A stretch of DNA of 64,000 bases from NCBI RefSeq assembly GCF_000758325.1, contig NZ_CP009459.1:186001-250000 (forward strand), written 5' to 3'. The notes under the pieces are model-generated. The model had not been told where the DNA came from, ran no database searches, and was given only the letters and a program-made list of their open reading frames with translations. Below are positions 9,400 to 20,529 of this stretch, one piece after another. Positions within the stretch are counted from its first letter, which is position 1. Every line of letters begins with the position of its first letter. A program made the position numbers and the translations under genes. Source of the stretch: Cedecea neteri (GTDB taxonomy: Bacteria; Pseudomonadota; Gammaproteobacteria; Enterobacterales; Enterobacteriaceae).

Positions 9400-9412
9400 T
9401 TTGAGGAGTCGA

Positions 9413-10405
9413 TTATTCGCGGAACAGCGCTTCGAGGTTCAGCCCCTGAGCCTGCAGGATTTCACGCAGACGACGCAGACCTTCAACCTGAATCTGGCGA
9501 ACGCGTTCACGAGTCAGGCCAATTTCACGGCCCACATCTTCCAGCGTTGCAGCTTCATAACCCAGCAGACCAAAACGACGGGCCAGCACTTCACGCTGCT
9601 TAGCGTTCAGTTCGAACAGCCACTTCACGATGCTTTGTTTCATGTCATCGTCTTGCGTGGTGTCTTCCGGGCCGTTGTCTTTCTCGTCCGCCAGGATATC
9701 CAGCAGCGCTTTCTCAGAGTCACCGCCCAGCGGGGTGTCTACCGAGGTAATGCGCTCGTTGAGGCGCAGCATACGGCTAACGTCATCAACCGGTTTATCC
9801 AGCTGCTCGGCAATCTCTTCGGCACTCGGCTCGTGGTCGAGCTTGTGGGAGAGTTCGCGAGCGGTACGCAGGTAAACGTTCAGCTCTTTCACAATATGAA
9901 TCGGCAGGCGAATCGTACGGGTTTGGTTCATGATTGCCCGTTCGATGGTCTGACGAATCCACCATGTGGCGTACGTTGAGAAACGGAACCCACGTTCCGG
10001 ATCGAACTTCTCAACCGCACGAATCAGCCCCAGATTACCCTCTTCAATCAGATCCAGCAGCGCCAGACCACGATTGCTGTAGCGACGGGCAATTTTTACC
10101 ACCAGACGCAGGTTACTTTCAATCATGCGTCTGCGGGAGGCCACATCACCGCGCAATGCGCGGCGAGCAAAATAAACTTCTTCTTCGGCTGTTAATAATG
10201 GAGAGTAACCGATCTCTCCAAGATAAAGCTGAGTCGCATCCAGTACACGCTGTGTAGCACCCTGTGACAGCAGCTCTTCTTCTGCAAGGTCGTTATCACT
10301 GGGTTCCTCTTCTACAAGGGCTTTTTCGTCAAAAGCCTCAACTCCGTTCTCATCATATTCCGCGTCTTCGTTTAACTCGTTAACTTTCAGCGTATTCTGA
10401 CTCAT
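9413..10405 (-). CDS. rpoS: RNA polymerase sigma factor RpoS (sigma-38)
   Basis: A 330-aa stationary-phase and general stress sigma factor, almost identical to E. coli RpoS through regions 1.2, 2 ([18 protein letters not shown]), 3 and 4 ([22 protein letters not shown]). I chose the ATG at 10405 (MSQNTLKV), which has the ribosome binding site GGAGCCACC, over an in-frame extension 12 codons longer. The gene lies downstream of nlpD; its main promoter and long leader are expected inside nlpD, as in E. coli. Confidence 0.99.
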   Translation of the reverse strand: MSQNTLKVNELNEDAEYDENGVEAFDEKALVEEEPSDNDLAEEELLSQGATQRVLDATQLYLGEIGYSPLLTAEEEVYFARRALRGDVASRRRMIESNLRLVVKIARRYSNRGLALLDLIEEGNLGLIRAVEKFDPERGFRFSTYATWWIRQTIERAIMNQTRTIRLPIHIVKELNVYLRTARELSHKLDHEPSAEEIAEQLDKPVDDVSRMLRLNERITSVDTPLGGDSEKALLDILADEKDNGPEDTTQDDDMKQSIVKWLFELNAKQREVLARRFGLLGYEAATLEDVGREIGLTRERVRQIQVEGLRRLREILQAQGLNLEALFRE

Positions 10406-10560
10406 AAGGTGGCTCCTACCCGTGATCCCTGGGCAATACATTCAATGAATGTTTTGCCGGTTTATCGCTGCGGCAAATAACGCAGCGGGTTTACGGATTT
10501 CCCCTTGTAACGAATTTCAAAATGCAATCGTGTAGAACTGGTTCCGGTGCTACCCATGGT
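10406..10560 (-). promoter_or_regulatory. rpoS mRNA leader with the sRNA-pairing segment
   Basis: The last part of the rpoS leader overlaps the 3' end of nlpD. The segment at 10518-10497 (GAAATTCGTTACAAGGGGAA on the minus strand) matches the part of the E. coli leader that pairs with DsrA, and the ribosome-binding sequence it masks is also conserved. Translational activation by Hfq-dependent sRNAs is therefore likely. The sequence between the nlpD stop and the Shine-Dalgarno has diverged from E. coli. Confidence 0.75.
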
Positions 10561-11595
10561 AGCTATTTTTTGCCCCGCCTTAACTTCTTCTTGTTCCCGG
10601 ACCAGCATTGTATCGTTATGGGCGTAGGCACTCAGATAATCATCGTTGTGTTTGATGATGATTAGATTACCGTAACCGCGCAGCGCGTTACCGGCATATA
10701 CCACGCGCCCTGCGGCGGTCGCGATAATTGCCTGTCCTTTACTGCCAGCGATATCGATCCCTTTGTTGCCCCCTTCGGTTGCCGCAAAGTTTTCGATGAT
10801 CTTACCGTCGGTCGGCCAGCGCCAGGTTGAGATTGGCGAGCTGTTAGACGTACTGCTAACGGTAGGTTCGGTAGAGCTAACCACAGGTGCCGTCACCGGT
10901 GCTGTGACAACAGTCTCAGCTGGCTTATTGCCCGGTAACATTTTAGTAGCACTCTGTTCACCTGAATCCTCAGAATACGTAATTGTCGGTTTAGAAGCAA
11001 CTACCCTGGTTGAGTTTTGTTCAACTGGCGTCGCGACGCCCTGCGCGCGGGCATCGGCGGCGGTCACCGCGTTCCCACCGGTGATTGGCGTGCCGGAGGC
11101 GTTGCCGACCTGGAGGGTTTGCCCTACTTCCAGACCGTACGGGGCCGGTACGTTGTTGCGCTGCGCCAGGTCACGGAAGTCGTTCCCGGTAATCCACGCA
11201 ATGTAGAACAGAGTATCGCCGCGTTTAACGGTGTAGGTGCTGCCGCCCGCGTAGCTCCCTTTAGGGATGTTGCCGTACTGACGGTTGTAAACAATGCGGC
11301 CATTTTCGGTGCGCACTGGTTCTGAAACGACAGGTTGAGCCTGAGGCTGACGAACCGGCTGAATCTGCGGCTGCTGAACAGGTTGGATCTGAGGTTGTTG
11401 AATCGGAGCGGACATTGTCGGTGGCTTCGTCACCAGCAGGCTGCCAGTTGAAGAGCCTGAAGCATTGCCGTTGCCGCCAACGGAACTGATGGGTGCCTGG
11501 GTGTTATTATTGCTTGTACAGCCTGCCAGCCAAAGGCTGGTTAGCGTCAACATCGCCGCCCGGCGTAAAGTGAAAGTTGGGCTTCCCGCGCTCAT
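10462..11595 (-). CDS. nlpD: murein hydrolase activator NlpD
   Basis: A 377-aa outer-membrane lipoprotein. The signal peptide ends in the lipobox LWLAGC. A Gln/Pro repeat stretch ([10 protein letters not shown]-type, about 65-90) is followed by a LysM peptidoglycan-binding domain ([18 protein letters not shown], about 120-165) and a C-terminal LytM/M23 domain that lacks the full metal-ligand set, as in E. coli NlpD. It activates the amidase AmiC during septum splitting. It also carries the rpoS promoter and leader in its 3' half. Confidence 0.98.
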   Translation of the reverse strand: MSAGSPTFTLRRAAMLTLTSLWLAGCTSNNNTQAPISSVGGNGNASGSSTGSLLVTKPPTMSAPIQQPQIQPVQQPQIQPVRQPQAQPVVSEPVRTENGRIVYNRQYGNIPKGSYAGGSTYTVKRGDTLFYIAWITGNDFRDLAQRNNVPAPYGLEVGQTLQVGNASGTPITGGNAVTAADARAQGVATPVEQNSTRVVASKPTITYSEDSGEQSATKMLPGNKPAETVVTAPVTAPVVSSTEPTVSSTSNSSPISTWRWPTDGKIIENFAATEGGNKGIDIAGSKGQAIIATAAGRVVYAGNALRGYGNLIIIKHNDDYLSAYAHNDTMLVREQEEVKAGQKIATMGSTGTSSTRLHFEIRYKGKSVNPLRYLPQR

Positions 11596-11725
11596 TTATC
11601 CCCCAAAATGATAACAACCAGATATGCATAAAACACTGTAGAAAAGCGGCGTAAACCACGCCAGCTTTTGCTGAATTCGGCTACGTTACGCCGAATCGGC
11701 AGCAAGAAAACCGGATATTTCCGGG

Positions 11726-12352
11726 TTATGCTAATTCGCCGCGCACTAAGGGCACAAAGCGAACAGCTTCTACCGTGTCGATTAAAAATTCATCCCCGTG
11801 GCGCCGCACACGCTTCAAAAACTGCCGGTCGTCCCCCACGGGTAAAACAAGAATGCCGCCTTCATCCAGCTGCGACAGCAGCGCAGTGGGAATTTCCGGC
11901 GGTGCCGCTGTCACAATGATAGCGTCGAACGGGGCTTTTGCCTGCCAGCCCTGCCAGCCATCGCCGTGACGAGTCGAAACATTGTGTAAATCCAGCTGCT
12001 TCAGGCGACGCCTGGCGTGCCATTGCAGACCTTTGATACGCTCCACGGAGCAAACATGCCCCACGAGATGTGCCAGAATCGCGGTCTGGTAGCCAGACCC
12101 GGTGCCAATTTCCAGCACTTTTGACTGCGACGTCAGCTCCAGCAGCTCCGTCATCCTCGCTACCATATACGGCTGAGAGATAGTCTGACCAGACCCAATA
12201 GGTAACGCGGTATTTTCCCAGGCTTTGTGTTCAAACGCTTCGTCGACAAACTTCTCACGCGGCACCTGCGCAATAGCCTCAAGAACCTGTTCATTCTTGA
12301 TGCCCTGGGCACGTAATTGATCGAGAAGAGCCTGTACGCGTTTGCTTACCAT
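11726..12352 (-). CDS. pcm: protein-L-isoaspartate O-methyltransferase
   Basis: A 208-aa SAM-dependent repair enzyme that methylates isoaspartyl residues in aged proteins. Family motifs are clear: the substrate loop [19 protein letters not shown] and the SAM motif [16 protein letters not shown]. It overlaps the 3' end of surE by 7 bp and precedes nlpD by 130 bp, the usual stress and stationary-phase operon order. Confidence 0.98.
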   Translation of the reverse strand: MVSKRVQALLDQLRAQGIKNEQVLEAIAQVPREKFVDEAFEHKAWENTALPIGSGQTISQPYMVARMTELLELTSQSKVLEIGTGSGYQTAILAHLVGHVCSVERIKGLQWHARRRLKQLDLHNVSTRHGDGWQGWQAKAPFDAIIVTAAPPEIPTALLSQLDEGGILVLPVGDDRQFLKRVRRHGDEFLIDTVEAVRFVPLVRGELA

Positions 12353-13107
12353 TGCGCCTCAACTCCGGCCTTTTCAAGCCAGTGGCCAACGACTTCATGG
12401 GCGCTATGTGCGGTTAAATCGACGTGCAGTGGCGTCACCGACACATAGCCTTCGTCGACGGCGGCAAAGTCAGTATCTGGTGCAACATCCAGTTTTTCTC
12501 CCGGCGGGCCAATCCAGTACACCGTGTTGCCACGTGGATCTTCCTGGCGAATCACCTGGTCCGCCGGATGACGGCTGCCGCAACGCGTGACGCGAATGCC
12601 TTTGATTTGGTCCAGCGGTAAATCTGGGACGTTGATATTTAGAATACGCCCGGTGCGCAGCGGTTCACGGGCCAGCGCCCGGAGGATAGAGCAGGTGACC
12701 GCGGCTGCGGTCTCATAATGCTGATGGCCATCCAGCGAAACGGCCAGCGCTGGCAGCCCTAAATGGCGCCCTTCCGTCGCCGCCGCAACGGTGCCGGAGT
12801 AGATAACGTCGTCGCCGAGGTTTGGCCCGGCGTTGATGCCCGAAACCACAATATCCGGGCGCGGATGCATCAAGGCATTGACGCCGAGATAGACACAATC
12901 CGTCGGCGTTCCCATTTGAACGGAGATATCCCCGTTGGCGAGGGTAAAGGTTCTTAGCGATGACTCGAGCGTCAGCGAGTTTGATGCGCCGCTGCGGTTT
13001 CTGTCCGGCGCCACCACCTGCACCTCGGCAAATTCACGCAACGCCTTCGCCAGCACCTGAATACCAGGTGCATGGATTCCGTCATCGTTACTCAGCAATA
13101 TTCGCAT
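12346..13107 (-). CDS. surE: 5'/3'-nucleotidase and exopolyphosphatase SurE
   Basis: A 253-aa nucleoside-monophosphate phosphatase. The metal site is in the N-terminal [10 protein letters not shown] motif (Asp8-Asp9), with Ser/Asn ligands in SGASNSLT and [11 protein letters not shown] chose the ATG at 13107, which gives the E. coli length, over a GTG two codons earlier. The gene starts inside the end of truD (20-bp overlap). Confidence 0.98.
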   Translation of the reverse strand: MRILLSNDDGIHAPGIQVLAKALREFAEVQVVAPDRNRSGASNSLTLESSLRTFTLANGDISVQMGTPTDCVYLGVNALMHPRPDIVVSGINAGPNLGDDVIYSGTVAAATEGRHLGLPALAVSLDGHQHYETAAAVTCSILRALAREPLRTGRILNINVPDLPLDQIKGIRVTRCGSRHPADQVIRQEDPRGNTVYWIGPPGEKLDVAPDTDFAAVDEGYVSVTPLHVDLTAHSAHEVVGHWLEKAGVEAQW

Positions 13108-14134
13108 AATCACCCGCTGTGTTCATGAGTTCCCTGACAACGCTGGTGGCAAAACTTCCCGCCGGTAACCAGAAATTCAGCTCGACGGTGACATCATCCC
13201 ACCAGTTCCAGCTCAGCTCTTTCGGCTGAACCAGCATCGCACGGCGCGCCGCTTCCACCCGCTCACGCTTCAGCAGCCCCAGCAGAATCTCTTCGTCCGC
13301 CACGGATTGCTGCTCAAAAGCCAGCGCTGCATTTTGCGTTCCCCACTCGCCATCGCCCGGCAGCGAAGCGGTGATCAGCAGTTCGCCGTCATTCACTCGC
13401 TGTTGCAGGGTGGGAAGTTCTTCCGGGGTCGCCACAAACCAGCTGCCGCGTCCTGCCAATTGTAGCGCATCGCCATCAACAACTTGATTAAAGTCTGTTT
13501 TTTTCAGGCGCTGGCTAACAATCTGATTAAACAACGCGCTGCGGGCCGCCGACAACCAAAAACTGCGTTTATTTCTGTCGCGCAGCGGCGCATTGCTTTC
13601 TGCCCAGCGCTTCGCCTGATGCAGGTTATTGCCGCCGATGCCAAAACGCTGGCTGCCGAAATAGTTAGGCACGCCCTGCTCCGATACGGCCTGCAGGCGC
13701 TGCTCCATCTCGAGGAGATCGCTCACCTCGCGCAGCACGAGGGTAAAGCGGTTTCCCTTCAGCGCCCCTAAGCGCAGCTTGCGTCGGTGACGAGCAAACT
13801 CCAGCACCTGGCAACCTTCGAGCGTAAAAGCGCTCATATCCGGCATCTCTTTGCCCGGCAGGCGAACGCAGAACCACTGTTCGGTCACCGCATGTTTGTC
13901 TTTTTGCCCGGCAAAGCTAACTTCACGCGCATGAACTTTGAGGAATTTCGCTAGCGCATCGGCCACGAAACGCGTATTGCAGCCACTTTTCAGAATGCGC
14001 AGCAGCAGATGTTCGCCGTCACCGTCCGGGCCAAAACCCAGATCCTCAATGACCACGAAATCTTCCGGGCTGGCCTTGATCACGCCGCTGCCCTGCGGCT
14101 TGCCGTGCAGCCAGGTCAGGTTTTGCATGTCCAT
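13088..14134 (-). CDS. truD: tRNA pseudouridine(13) synthase TruD
   Basis: A 348-aa pseudouridine synthase that modifies U13 of tRNA-Glu. It shows the TruD-family core: NPEDF-like motif near residue 22, catalytic Asp in [11 protein letters not shown] (about 77-87), NYFGSQRFG and the TRUD domain. Its start overlaps the ispF stop by one base (TAATG). Confidence 0.98.
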   Translation of the reverse strand: MDMQNLTWLHGKPQGSGVIKASPEDFVVIEDLGFGPDGDGEHLLLRILKSGCNTRFVADALAKFLKVHAREVSFAGQKDKHAVTEQWFCVRLPGKEMPDMSAFTLEGCQVLEFARHRRKLRLGALKGNRFTLVLREVSDLLEMEQRLQAVSEQGVPNYFGSQRFGIGGNNLHQAKRWAESNAPLRDRNKRSFWLSAARSALFNQIVSQRLKKTDFNQVVDGDALQLAGRGSWFVATPEELPTLQQRVNDGELLITASLPGDGEWGTQNAALAFEQQSVADEEILLGLLKRERVEAARRAMLVQPKELSWNWWDDVTVELNFWLPAGSFATSVVRELMNTAGDYANIAE

Positions 14135-14613
14135 TACTTGCTGGCCTTATGCAGCAGCGCGACGGCTTCGCAGGCAATACCTTCGCCGCGGCCGGTAAAG
14201 CCGAGTTTCTCGGTGGTGGTTGCTTTGACGTTGACGTCATCCATATGGCAGCCGAGATCTTCGGCAATAAACACGCGCATCTGCGGGATGTGCGGAGCCA
14301 TTTTCGGCGCCTGGGCGATAATCGTCACGTCTACGTTCCCGAGGGTAAAACCTTTGGCCTGAATACGACGCCAGGCTTCACGCAGCAGTTCACGGCTGTC
14401 CGCCCCTTTGAAGGCCGGATCGGTGTCCGGGAACAGCTTGCCAATATCCCCCAGCGCAGCCGCACCCAGCAGCGCATCGGTCAGGGCATGCAGAGCAACG
14501 TCACCGTCGGAATGAGCCAGTAGCCCTTTTTCGAACGGGACACGAACGCCGCCAATAATAATCGGGCCTTCGCCGCCAAAAGCATGAACATCAAAACCAT
14601 GTCCGATACGCAT
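14134..14613 (-). CDS. ispF: 2-C-methyl-D-erythritol 2,4-cyclodiphosphate synthase
   Basis: A 159-aa homotrimeric enzyme of the MEP isoprenoid pathway. The zinc ligands are in the N-terminal [11 protein letters not shown], and [18 protein letters not shown] is fully conserved. It overlaps ispD by one base; the two catalyse nearby steps and are coupled here as in E. coli. Confidence 0.98.
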   Translation of the reverse strand: MRIGHGFDVHAFGGEGPIIIGGVRVPFEKGLLAHSDGDVALHALTDALLGAAALGDIGKLFPDTDPAFKGADSRELLREAWRRIQAKGFTLGNVDVTIIAQAPKMAPHIPQMRVFIAEDLGCHMDDVNVKATTTEKLGFTGRGEGIACEAVALLHKASK

Positions 14614-15323
14614 TATAAATTCTCCGTTTGGGTTAACCGCGTAAGATAGAAAGCCGCCAGGGCAAGGTCTTCAGGGCGAGTCACCTTGATATTATCCGCC
14701 CTGGCGCTAATCAATTCTGGATGAAAGCCGCAATATTCGAGGGCCGACGCTTCATCGGTAATAGTGGCGCCTTCATCCAGCGCGCGCAGCAGGCAGCTGC
14801 GCAAAAGTTCGAGTGGGAAAAGCTGCGGCGTCAGGGCATGCCAGAGATCTTCACGATCGACCGTATGGGCAATCAGCCCTTTGCCGGGCTCACCGCGCTT
14901 CATGGTGTCGCGAACCGGTGCCGCCAGAATACCGCCGACTTTGCTGCTGGTGGTAATCGACAGCAGGTTATCCAGGTCGTCCCGATGCAGACAGGGGCGT
15001 GCGGCATCATGCACCAGCACCCATTCCGCATCACCTGCGGCCTGCAGGCCAGCCAGCACGGAATCTGCGCGCTGCTTACCGCCAGTCACCACGGTGACGC
15101 GAGGATGGGTTGCCAGCGGCAAAGAGGAAAAATAGGTGTCGTTGGGACTGAGAGCCACGATCACCTGGCCCACACGCGGATGCGCCATCAGGCTGGCCAC
15201 CGTGTGTTCGAGAATCGTTTTGTCGCCGATGTGTAGGTACTGCTTAGGACATTCCGTTTGCATACGGCTGCCGATACCGGCGGCCGGTACCACGGCAATT
15301 ACGTCCGGGGAGGAGTCTGCCAT
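14613..15323 (-). CDS. ispD: 2-C-methyl-D-erythritol 4-phosphate cytidylyltransferase
   Basis: A 236-aa CTP-dependent transferase of the MEP pathway. The nucleotide-binding loop is [20 protein letters not shown], with the active-site segment [13 protein letters not shown] chose the ATG at 15323 (MADSSPDV), which gives the E. coli length, rather than a GTG three codons upstream. ftsB precedes it by 19 bp. Confidence 0.98.
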   Translation of the reverse strand: MADSSPDVIAVVPAAGIGSRMQTECPKQYLHIGDKTILEHTVASLMAHPRVGQVIVALSPNDTYFSSLPLATHPRVTVVTGGKQRADSVLAGLQAAGDAEWVLVHDAARPCLHRDDLDNLLSITTSSKVGGILAAPVRDTMKRGEPGKGLIAHTVDREDLWHALTPQLFPLELLRSCLLRALDEGATITDEASALEYCGFHPELISARADNIKVTRPEDLALAAFYLTRLTQTENL

Positions 15324-15342
15324 GCCTTTCACTTATGCTGAG

Positions 15343-15669
15343 TTATCGATTATTTTGCCCGGCGTTGGAGGTATTACCGTTAGCTGCGCGTTTGGAGGCA
15401 TCCGGCACCAGGCGGTAGAAAGTCTCCCCCGGCTTGGTCATGCTGAGTTCGTTGCGAGCGCGCTCTTCAATCGCTTCCTGGCCACCGTTGAGGTCGTCAA
15501 TTTCGGCAAAAAGCTGATCGTTGCGAGATTTTAGTTTGGCATTGGTTGCCTGCTGCGCAGCGACATCTTCGCTGACGCGTGTGTAATCGTGTACGCCGTT
15601 TTTTCCGAACCACAGCGAATACTGAAGCCAGACCAGCAAGGCCAGCAACAGCAGCGTTAGTTTACCCAT
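15343..15669 (-). CDS. ftsB: cell division protein FtsB
   Basis: A 108-aa bitopic divisome protein: one N-terminal membrane helix (residues 3-21), then a periplasmic coiled coil (about 28-70) that pairs with FtsL and binds Fts[21 protein letters not shown] is the conserved start, so I used the ATG at 15669 and not the frame opening eight codons earlier. The C-terminal tail is slightly longer than in E. coli. Confidence 0.97.
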   Translation of the reverse strand: MGKLTLLLLALLVWLQYSLWFGKNGVHDYTRVSEDVAAQQATNAKLKSRNDQLFAEIDDLNGGQEAIEERARNELSMTKPGETFYRLVPDASKRAANGNTSNAGQNNR

Positions 15670-15854
15670 CCTGCCCCCTGAAAAACGGCACAATCATCCC
15701 ACAACTTTTTCGTCGACTCCACTGCGGCAAGCCACCCTGCGCGCCAAATCGCGCCAGAATTTACCACATAACGCGAATTCATGCGCGATTGGAGCAAGTT
15801 TAGCTTAACGTTGCCCATAAATAGTCTGTTACGGTTTGACGCAGTTCGGCACGG

Positions 15855-16178
15855 CTAACCCATAAGCCACATAAAGAGCACACCGAACATCAGCGCCACG
15901 GAGAGCAGCGTAGCCACACAGCTGAACAGCAGCTTGCCACGCAAAATGGAGTGCAAGGCAATACCCACCACCACCGCGACCGGCATCAGCGCCAGGAAGA
16001 ATGGCCAGGTGTAGAGGAAGAAAAAGAGCGTGTTGGGGCCATAGACCAAAAAGGGAATACCTAGCGCCAGCAGCCACGACAAAAAGCCGATAAACGCCCC
16101 GGGCAATGACCAGGTAGTTTCCTCGACCGTCGGACTGGGTTCAGCCTGAGAGATAACGATATTCGTGCTGTTGCGCAT
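15855..16178 (-). CDS. ygbE: DUF3561 inner membrane protein YgbE
   Basis: A 107-aa protein with three predicted membrane helices after a short polar N-terminus. ETTWSLPGAF and NTLFFFLYTWPFFLALMPVAVVVG match E. coli YgbE. The function is unknown. I chose the ATG at 16178 by homology; an ATG four codons upstream (16190) is equally possible. It sits between cysC and ftsB as in E. coli. Confidence 0.9.
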   Translation of the reverse strand: MRNSTNIVISQAEPSPTVEETTWSLPGAFIGFLSWLLALGIPFLVYGPNTLFFFLYTWPFFLALMPVAVVVGIALHSILRGKLLFSCVATLLSVALMFGVLFMWLMG

Positions 16179-16198
16179 AACTGATTTCATAACCCTGA

Positions 16199-16224
16199 TG
16201 GCCGGAAGCGTTGTGCTTCCGGGC
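16199..16224 (-). terminator. hairpin after cysC
   Basis: GCCGGAAGC and GCTTCCGGGC pair around a short loop in the cysC-ygbE gap. There is no clear U-run, so it may be a weak terminator or an mRNA-stabilising hairpin. Confidence 0.45.
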
Positions 16225-16228
16225 GTCT

Positions 16229-16834
16229 TCAGCAATTGATGATATCGTCGCGACGCAGCAGGTCTAATATTTGGGCCACTAAATTTGTTACTAATTGTTC
16301 GCCGTCTAAGTGAATTTCGGCCCGCAACGGCGCCTCATACGCAGAATCAATCCCGGTAAAATTCTTCAGCTCCCCGGCTCTGGCTTTCTTGTAAAGCCCT
16401 TTAGGATCGCGCGTTTCGCAGATGGCCAGCGGCGTGTCCACAAACACTTCGTAGAAGCGACCTTCTCCGGCGCGCTCGCGCACCATTTGCCTTTCGGCCC
16501 GATGCGGCGAGATAAACGCGCTGAGCACGACCAGGCCCGCATCCACCATCAGGCCGGCTACTTCGCCGACTCGCCGGATGTTCTCTTTACGGTCCTCATC
16601 GCTAAAGCCCAAATCGCTGCACAAGCCGTGCCGCACATTGTCGCCATCAAGCAAATATGTGCTTACGCCAAGTTTATGCAGTTCTTGCTCAAGGGCACCG
16701 GCGACGGTTGATTTCCCGGAGCCGGACAAGCCGGTAAACCACAGCACCGCGCCGCGGTGCTTGTGCAAGGCTTCACGCTGCTCACGCGTCACCGGATGAG
16801 CATGCCAGACCACGTTTTCATCATGGTCGGCCAT
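16229..16834 (-). CDS. cysC: adenylyl-sulfate kinase
   Basis: A 201-aa APS kinase that makes PAPS from APS and ATP. The P-loop GLSGSGKST is at about 35-43, followed by [10 protein letters not shown] and the lid segment [13 protein letters not shown]. It is last in the cysDNC operon, overlapping the cysN stop by one base. Confidence 0.98.
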   Translation of the reverse strand: MADHDENVVWHAHPVTREQREALHKHRGAVLWFTGLSGSGKSTVAGALEQELHKLGVSTYLLDGDNVRHGLCSDLGFSDEDRKENIRRVGEVAGLMVDAGLVVLSAFISPHRAERQMVRERAGEGRFYEVFVDTPLAICETRDPKGLYKKARAGELKNFTGIDSAYEAPLRAEIHLDGEQLVTNLVAQILDLLRRDDIINC

Positions 16835-18261
16835 TACTTGCCTCCCAGCAGGTCACGCGCGCCCCAGTGTGGGAAGTGGCGACGCACCAGAGCGTTAAGC
16901 TCAAGCTCAAATGCGCTGTAGGCCGAAGGTTCCTGATAAACCTCTGCCTGCGGCTCACGCACCATGCCTGCACCGACGGTCACGTTGCTCAGGCGGTCGA
17001 TGAAAATCAGCCCGCCGGTCACCGGGTTGGCCTGGTATTTATCGAGCACCAGCGGCTCATCGAAGGTGAGATCTACCAGCCCAATCCCGTTCAGCGGCAG
17101 GCTTTCTACCACGCGCTGAGTCAGCGAGTTAATTTCAACCTGGTACTGAATATTGTCGACGCGCGCACGGGTTTTCTTCCCGGCGATTTTGATATCGAAG
17201 CTCTGGCCCGGCACCAGCGGCTGTTCCGCCATCCAGACGACATCCACCTTCGCACTCTGCACCGCAGCCAGCGATTCCGTCGCCTCTACCAACAGGTCGC
17301 CCCGGCTGATGTCGATTTCGTCTTTCAGCACCAGGGTAATCGCTTCCCCCGCGCCGGCTTGTTGCAAATCTCCATCAAAAGTCACGATTCGGGCAATGCT
17401 GGATTCCACGCCGGACGGCAGCACTTTGACGCGCTGGCCGACGTTCACGATGCCCGAAGCTAGCGTTCCCGCATAGCCGCGGAAGTCGAGATTAGGACGG
17501 TTCACGTACTGCACAGGGAAGCGCATTGGCTGCTGCTCCACGCCGCGAATAATCTCTACCGTTTCCAGCACTTCGAGCAGCGTCGGGCCGCTGTACCACG
17601 GCATTTGAGCGCTGGCGCCGGCGACGTTGTCCCCTTCCAGCGCGGAAAGCGGCACAAAACGGATATCCAGGTCCGCCGGCAGCTGCTGGGCAAAGGTCAG
17701 GTAATCCTGCTTGATCTGCTCGAAGGTCTGCTCGCTGAACGCCACCAGATCCATTTTGTTGATCGCCACCACCAGATGTTTGATCCCCAGCAGCGTGGAG
17801 ATAAAGCTGTGGCGACGGGTTTGATCCAGCACGCCTTTGCGGGCGTCGATCAGCAGGATCGCCAGGTCGCAGGTTGATGCTCCGGTCGCCATATTGCGGG
17901 TGTACTGTTCGTGCCCCGGCGTGTCGGCAATAATGAATTTGCGCTTCTCGGTGGAGAAATAGCGGTACGCCACATCTATGGTAATGCCCTGCTCGCGCTC
18001 GGCCTGCAGCCCGTCTACCAGCAACGCTAAGTCGAGCTTCTCGCCCTGCGTGCCGTGACGTTTGCTGTCGGTATGCAGCGAGGAGAGCTGATCTTCATAA
18101 ATCTGGCGCGTGTCGTGCAGCAGGCGACCAATCAGGGTGCTTTTGCCGTCATCGACGCTGCCGCAGGTCAAAAAGCGCAGCAGGCTTTTGTGCTGCTGGG
18201 CATGCAGGTAAGCTTCGACGCCGCCTTCATCAGCGATTTGTTGTGCAATAGTGGTGTTCAT
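16834..18261 (-). CDS. cysN: sulfate adenylyltransferase subunit 1 (GTPase)
   Basis: A 475-aa EF-Tu-like GTPase that couples GTP hydrolysis to APS formation by CysD. G-motifs are plain: GSVDDGKST (G1), DTPGHEQY (G3) and NKMD (G4). Lies 11 bp after cysD and overlaps cysC. Confidence 0.98.
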   Translation of the reverse strand: MNTTIAQQIADEGGVEAYLHAQQHKSLLRFLTCGSVDDGKSTLIGRLLHDTRQIYEDQLSSLHTDSKRHGTQGEKLDLALLVDGLQAEREQGITIDVAYRYFSTEKRKFIIADTPGHEQYTRNMATGASTCDLAILLIDARKGVLDQTRRHSFISTLLGIKHLVVAINKMDLVAFSEQTFEQIKQDYLTFAQQLPADLDIRFVPLSALEGDNVAGASAQMPWYSGPTLLEVLETVEIIRGVEQQPMRFPVQYVNRPNLDFRGYAGTLASGIVNVGQRVKVLPSGVESSIARIVTFDGDLQQAGAGEAITLVLKDEIDISRGDLLVEATESLAAVQSAKVDVVWMAEQPLVPGQSFDIKIAGKKTRARVDNIQYQVEINSLTQRVVESLPLNGIGLVDLTFDEPLVLDKYQANPVTGGLIFIDRLSNVTVGAGMVREPQAEVYQEPSAYSAFELELNALVRRHFPHWGARDLLGGK

Positions 18262-18272
18262 CTGGCGGCTCC

Positions 18273-19181
18273 TTAGAAATAACCCTGGCGTTTTTTCAGC
18301 TCCATCGAGCCGGCCTGGTCGCGGTCAATCATGCGTCCCTGGCGTTCACTGGTAGTGGAAACCAGCATCTCTTCGATGATCTCCGGCAGCGTCTGCGCGG
18401 TTGACTCCACCGCGCCGGTCAGCGGCCAGCAACCCAGGGTACGGAAGCGCACCATACGTTGTTCAATCACTTCACCCGGCTGCAAATCGATACGATCGTC
18501 GTCAATCATCATCAGCATACCGTCGCGTTCCAGTACGGGACGCGGAGCCGCCAGATACAGCGGAACGATGTCGATATTTTCCAGGTAGATATATTGCCAG
18601 ATATCCAGCTCGGTCCAGTTAGAGAGAGGGAAAACGCGAATGCTTTCGCCTTTATTTATCTGGCCGTTGTAGTTATGCCACAGCTCAGGGCGCTGGTTTT
18701 TGGGGTCCCAGCGATGGAAGCGATCGCGGAAAGAGTAAATACGCTCTTTGGCACGGGATTTCTCTTCATCGCGACGCGCGCCGCCAAAGGCAGCATCAAA
18801 ACCGTATTTATTCAGCGCCTGCTTAAGCCCTTCGGTTTTCATGATATCGGTATGCTTTGCGCTGCCGTGAACAAACGGGTTAATGCCCATCGCCACGCCT
18901 TCAGGGTTGCGGTGCACGATAAGATCGCAGCCGTAGGCTTTCGCCGTGCGGTCACGGAATTCGTACATTTCGCGGAATTTCCAGCCGGTATCAACGTGCA
19001 GCAGCGGGAACGGCAGCGTACCTGGGTAGAAAGCTTTACGGGCCAAATGCAGCATGACCGAAGAGTCTTTCCCAATGGAATACATCATCACCGGATTAGA
19101 AAATTCGGCAGCGACCTCACGGATAATATGGATGCTTTCAGCCTCCAGTTGCCGCAAGTGAGTGAGTCGTTTTTGGTCCAT
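18273..19181 (-). CDS. cysD: sulfate adenylyltransferase subunit 2
   Basis: A 302-aa ATP sulfurylase catalytic subunit of the PP-loop family ([15 protein letters not shown]). It is first in the cysDNC operon. The 278-bp gap to the divergent iap gene should carry the CysB-dependent promoter. Confidence 0.98.
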   Translation of the reverse strand: MDQKRLTHLRQLEAESIHIIREVAAEFSNPVMMYSIGKDSSVMLHLARKAFYPGTLPFPLLHVDTGWKFREMYEFRDRTAKAYGCDLIVHRNPEGVAMGINPFVHGSAKHTDIMKTEGLKQALNKYGFDAAFGGARRDEEKSRAKERIYSFRDRFHRWDPKNQRPELWHNYNGQINKGESIRVFPLSNWTELDIWQYIYLENIDIVPLYLAAPRPVLERDGMLMMIDDDRIDLQPGEVIEQRMVRFRTLGCWPLTGAVESTAQTLPEIIEEMLVSTTSERQGRMIDRDQAGSMELKKRQGYF

Positions 19182-19459
19182 AACCTTCCCTTAAGCAGAT
19201 GCGCCGCGGCCGTTCATCGCAGCCGCTTGAGATTTAATCTAAGGGGACTATAAGTCTTGGGCTTATTTGTTATGAAATTACGAATTGGAATGACTAGTTC
19301 CCGAAAAGAATAACGCCACGGCAAAGCTAACAACAAAATGTGCTTAACCAGCCGTTTTTTCGCGGGTTTAAGAGCAAATGAAATTGTTTAACCTGGCTCA
19401 CAGTTTCATACTAACGGCGCTTAAAACTTCCGACTAATAAAGATGAATAAGGACGTACT
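19182..19459. promoter_or_regulatory. cysD/iap divergent promoter region
   Basis: This 278-bp gap precedes both cysD (minus) and iap (plus). A minus-strand TATAGT at 19252-19247 is a candidate cysD -10 box. CysB activation of cysDNC is established in E. coli, but the CysB site is too degenerate for me to place here. I see no CRISPR or cas sequence. Confidence 0.4.
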
Positions 19460-20500
19460 ATGTTTTCCGCATTGCGCCGCTCGGTGATTTGCCTGGCGCT
19501 GGGCGCGTGCTTTAGCTTTCCCGCAGCGGCGAAGGTCACGCAGCAAGGCGATATTGCCGACCAGCAAACCCGCCACATCGCCACTTATTTTCCGGGCAGA
19601 ATGACCGGCAGCCCAGCCGAAATGCTGGCCGCAGACTATATTCAGCAGCAGTTTAAAAGCTGGGGATACCAGAGCGATATTCGCCAGTTTAATACTCGCT
19701 ATATCTACACCACGAAAGCGGGACACCAGACCTGGCATAACGTAACCACCAGCAGCGTGATTGCCGCCCGTGAAGGTAAACTGCCGCAGCAAATTATTAT
19801 CATGGCGCATCTGGACACCTATACGCCGCTTAATGATAAAGACGTGGACAACAACCTGGGCGGCCTTACGCTGCAGGGCGTGGACGATAATGCTTCTGGT
19901 CTTGGCGTGATGCTGGAGCTGGCCGAGCGGCTGAAAGATATCCCTACCCGCTACGGCGTTCGCTTTATTGCCACCAGTGGAGAAGAAATTGGCTCCCTGG
20001 GTGCGAAAAATATTCTGGCACGCATGAGCAAAGAGGAGCAGGCCAACACGCTGCTGGTGATCAACCTGGATAGCCTAATTGTTGGCGATAAGCTCTATTT
20101 CAATAGCGGAGCATCAACGCCTGCCGCCGTGCGTAAACTGACCCGCGATCGCGCTCTGATGCTCGCTCATCGCGCCGGGATTCAGGCCACCAGCAATCCT
20201 GGGCTAAATGCAAAATACCCGAAAGGCACAGGCTGCTGTGGCGATGCTGAACCGTTCGACAAGGCCGGGATCCCTGTGCTGTCCGTAGAAGCCACTAACT
20301 GGGCGCTTGGGGCGAAAGATGGTTATCAGCAGCGCAGTAAAAACAAGGCATTTCCAGACGGCACCAGCTGGCATAACGCGACCATCGACAACCTTGAGTA
20401 TCTGGATAAAGCCCTGCCGGGCAGAATTAAGCGACGCAGCCATGACACGGTGCGTATTCTGCTGCCGCTGGTAAAAGAGTTGGCGAAGGCCGGGAAGTGA
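19460..20500 (+). CDS. iap: alkaline phosphatase isozyme conversion aminopeptidase Iap
   Basis: A 346-aa exported zinc aminopeptidase of the M28 family. The signal peptide runs to about residue 24 (FSFPAAA-K). Metal ligands lie in MAHLDTY, GVDDNASGLGV, SGEEIGSLG and NLDS. In E. coli it trims the N-terminal Arg of alkaline phosphatase. It is followed directly by convergent cysH (31-bp gap), the point where E. coli K-12 carries its type I-E CRISPR-Cas locus. Confidence 0.96.
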   Translation: MFSALRRSVICLALGACFSFPAAAKVTQQGDIADQQTRHIATYFPGRMTGSPAEMLAADYIQQQFKSWGYQSDIRQFNTRYIYTTKAGHQTWHNVTTSSVIAAREGKLPQQIIIMAHLDTYTPLNDKDVDNNLGGLTLQGVDDNASGLGVMLELAERLKDIPTRYGVRFIATSGEEIGSLGAKNILARMSKEEQANTLLVINLDSLIVGDKLYFNSGASTPAAVRKLTRDRALMLAHRAGIQATSNPGLNAKYPKGTGCCGDAEPFDKAGIPVLSVEATNWALGAKDGYQQRSKNKAFPDGTSWHNATIDNLEYLDKALPGRIKRRSHDTVRILLPLVKELAKAGK

Positions 20501-20505
20501 TTTTC

Positions 20506-20529
20506 CCCTCGCCGCAATGGCGAGGGTGT
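20506..20529. terminator. hairpin between iap and cysH
   Basis: CCCTCGCC / GGCGAGGG around GCAAT fills the short gap between convergent genes. The U-runs are weak on both sides. Confidence 0.55.

Noticed and set aside
10406-10441. An N-terminal extension of RpoS by 12 codons
   Set aside because: The ATG at 10405 has the conserved Shine-Dalgarno and gives the family length; the extension is leader sequence.
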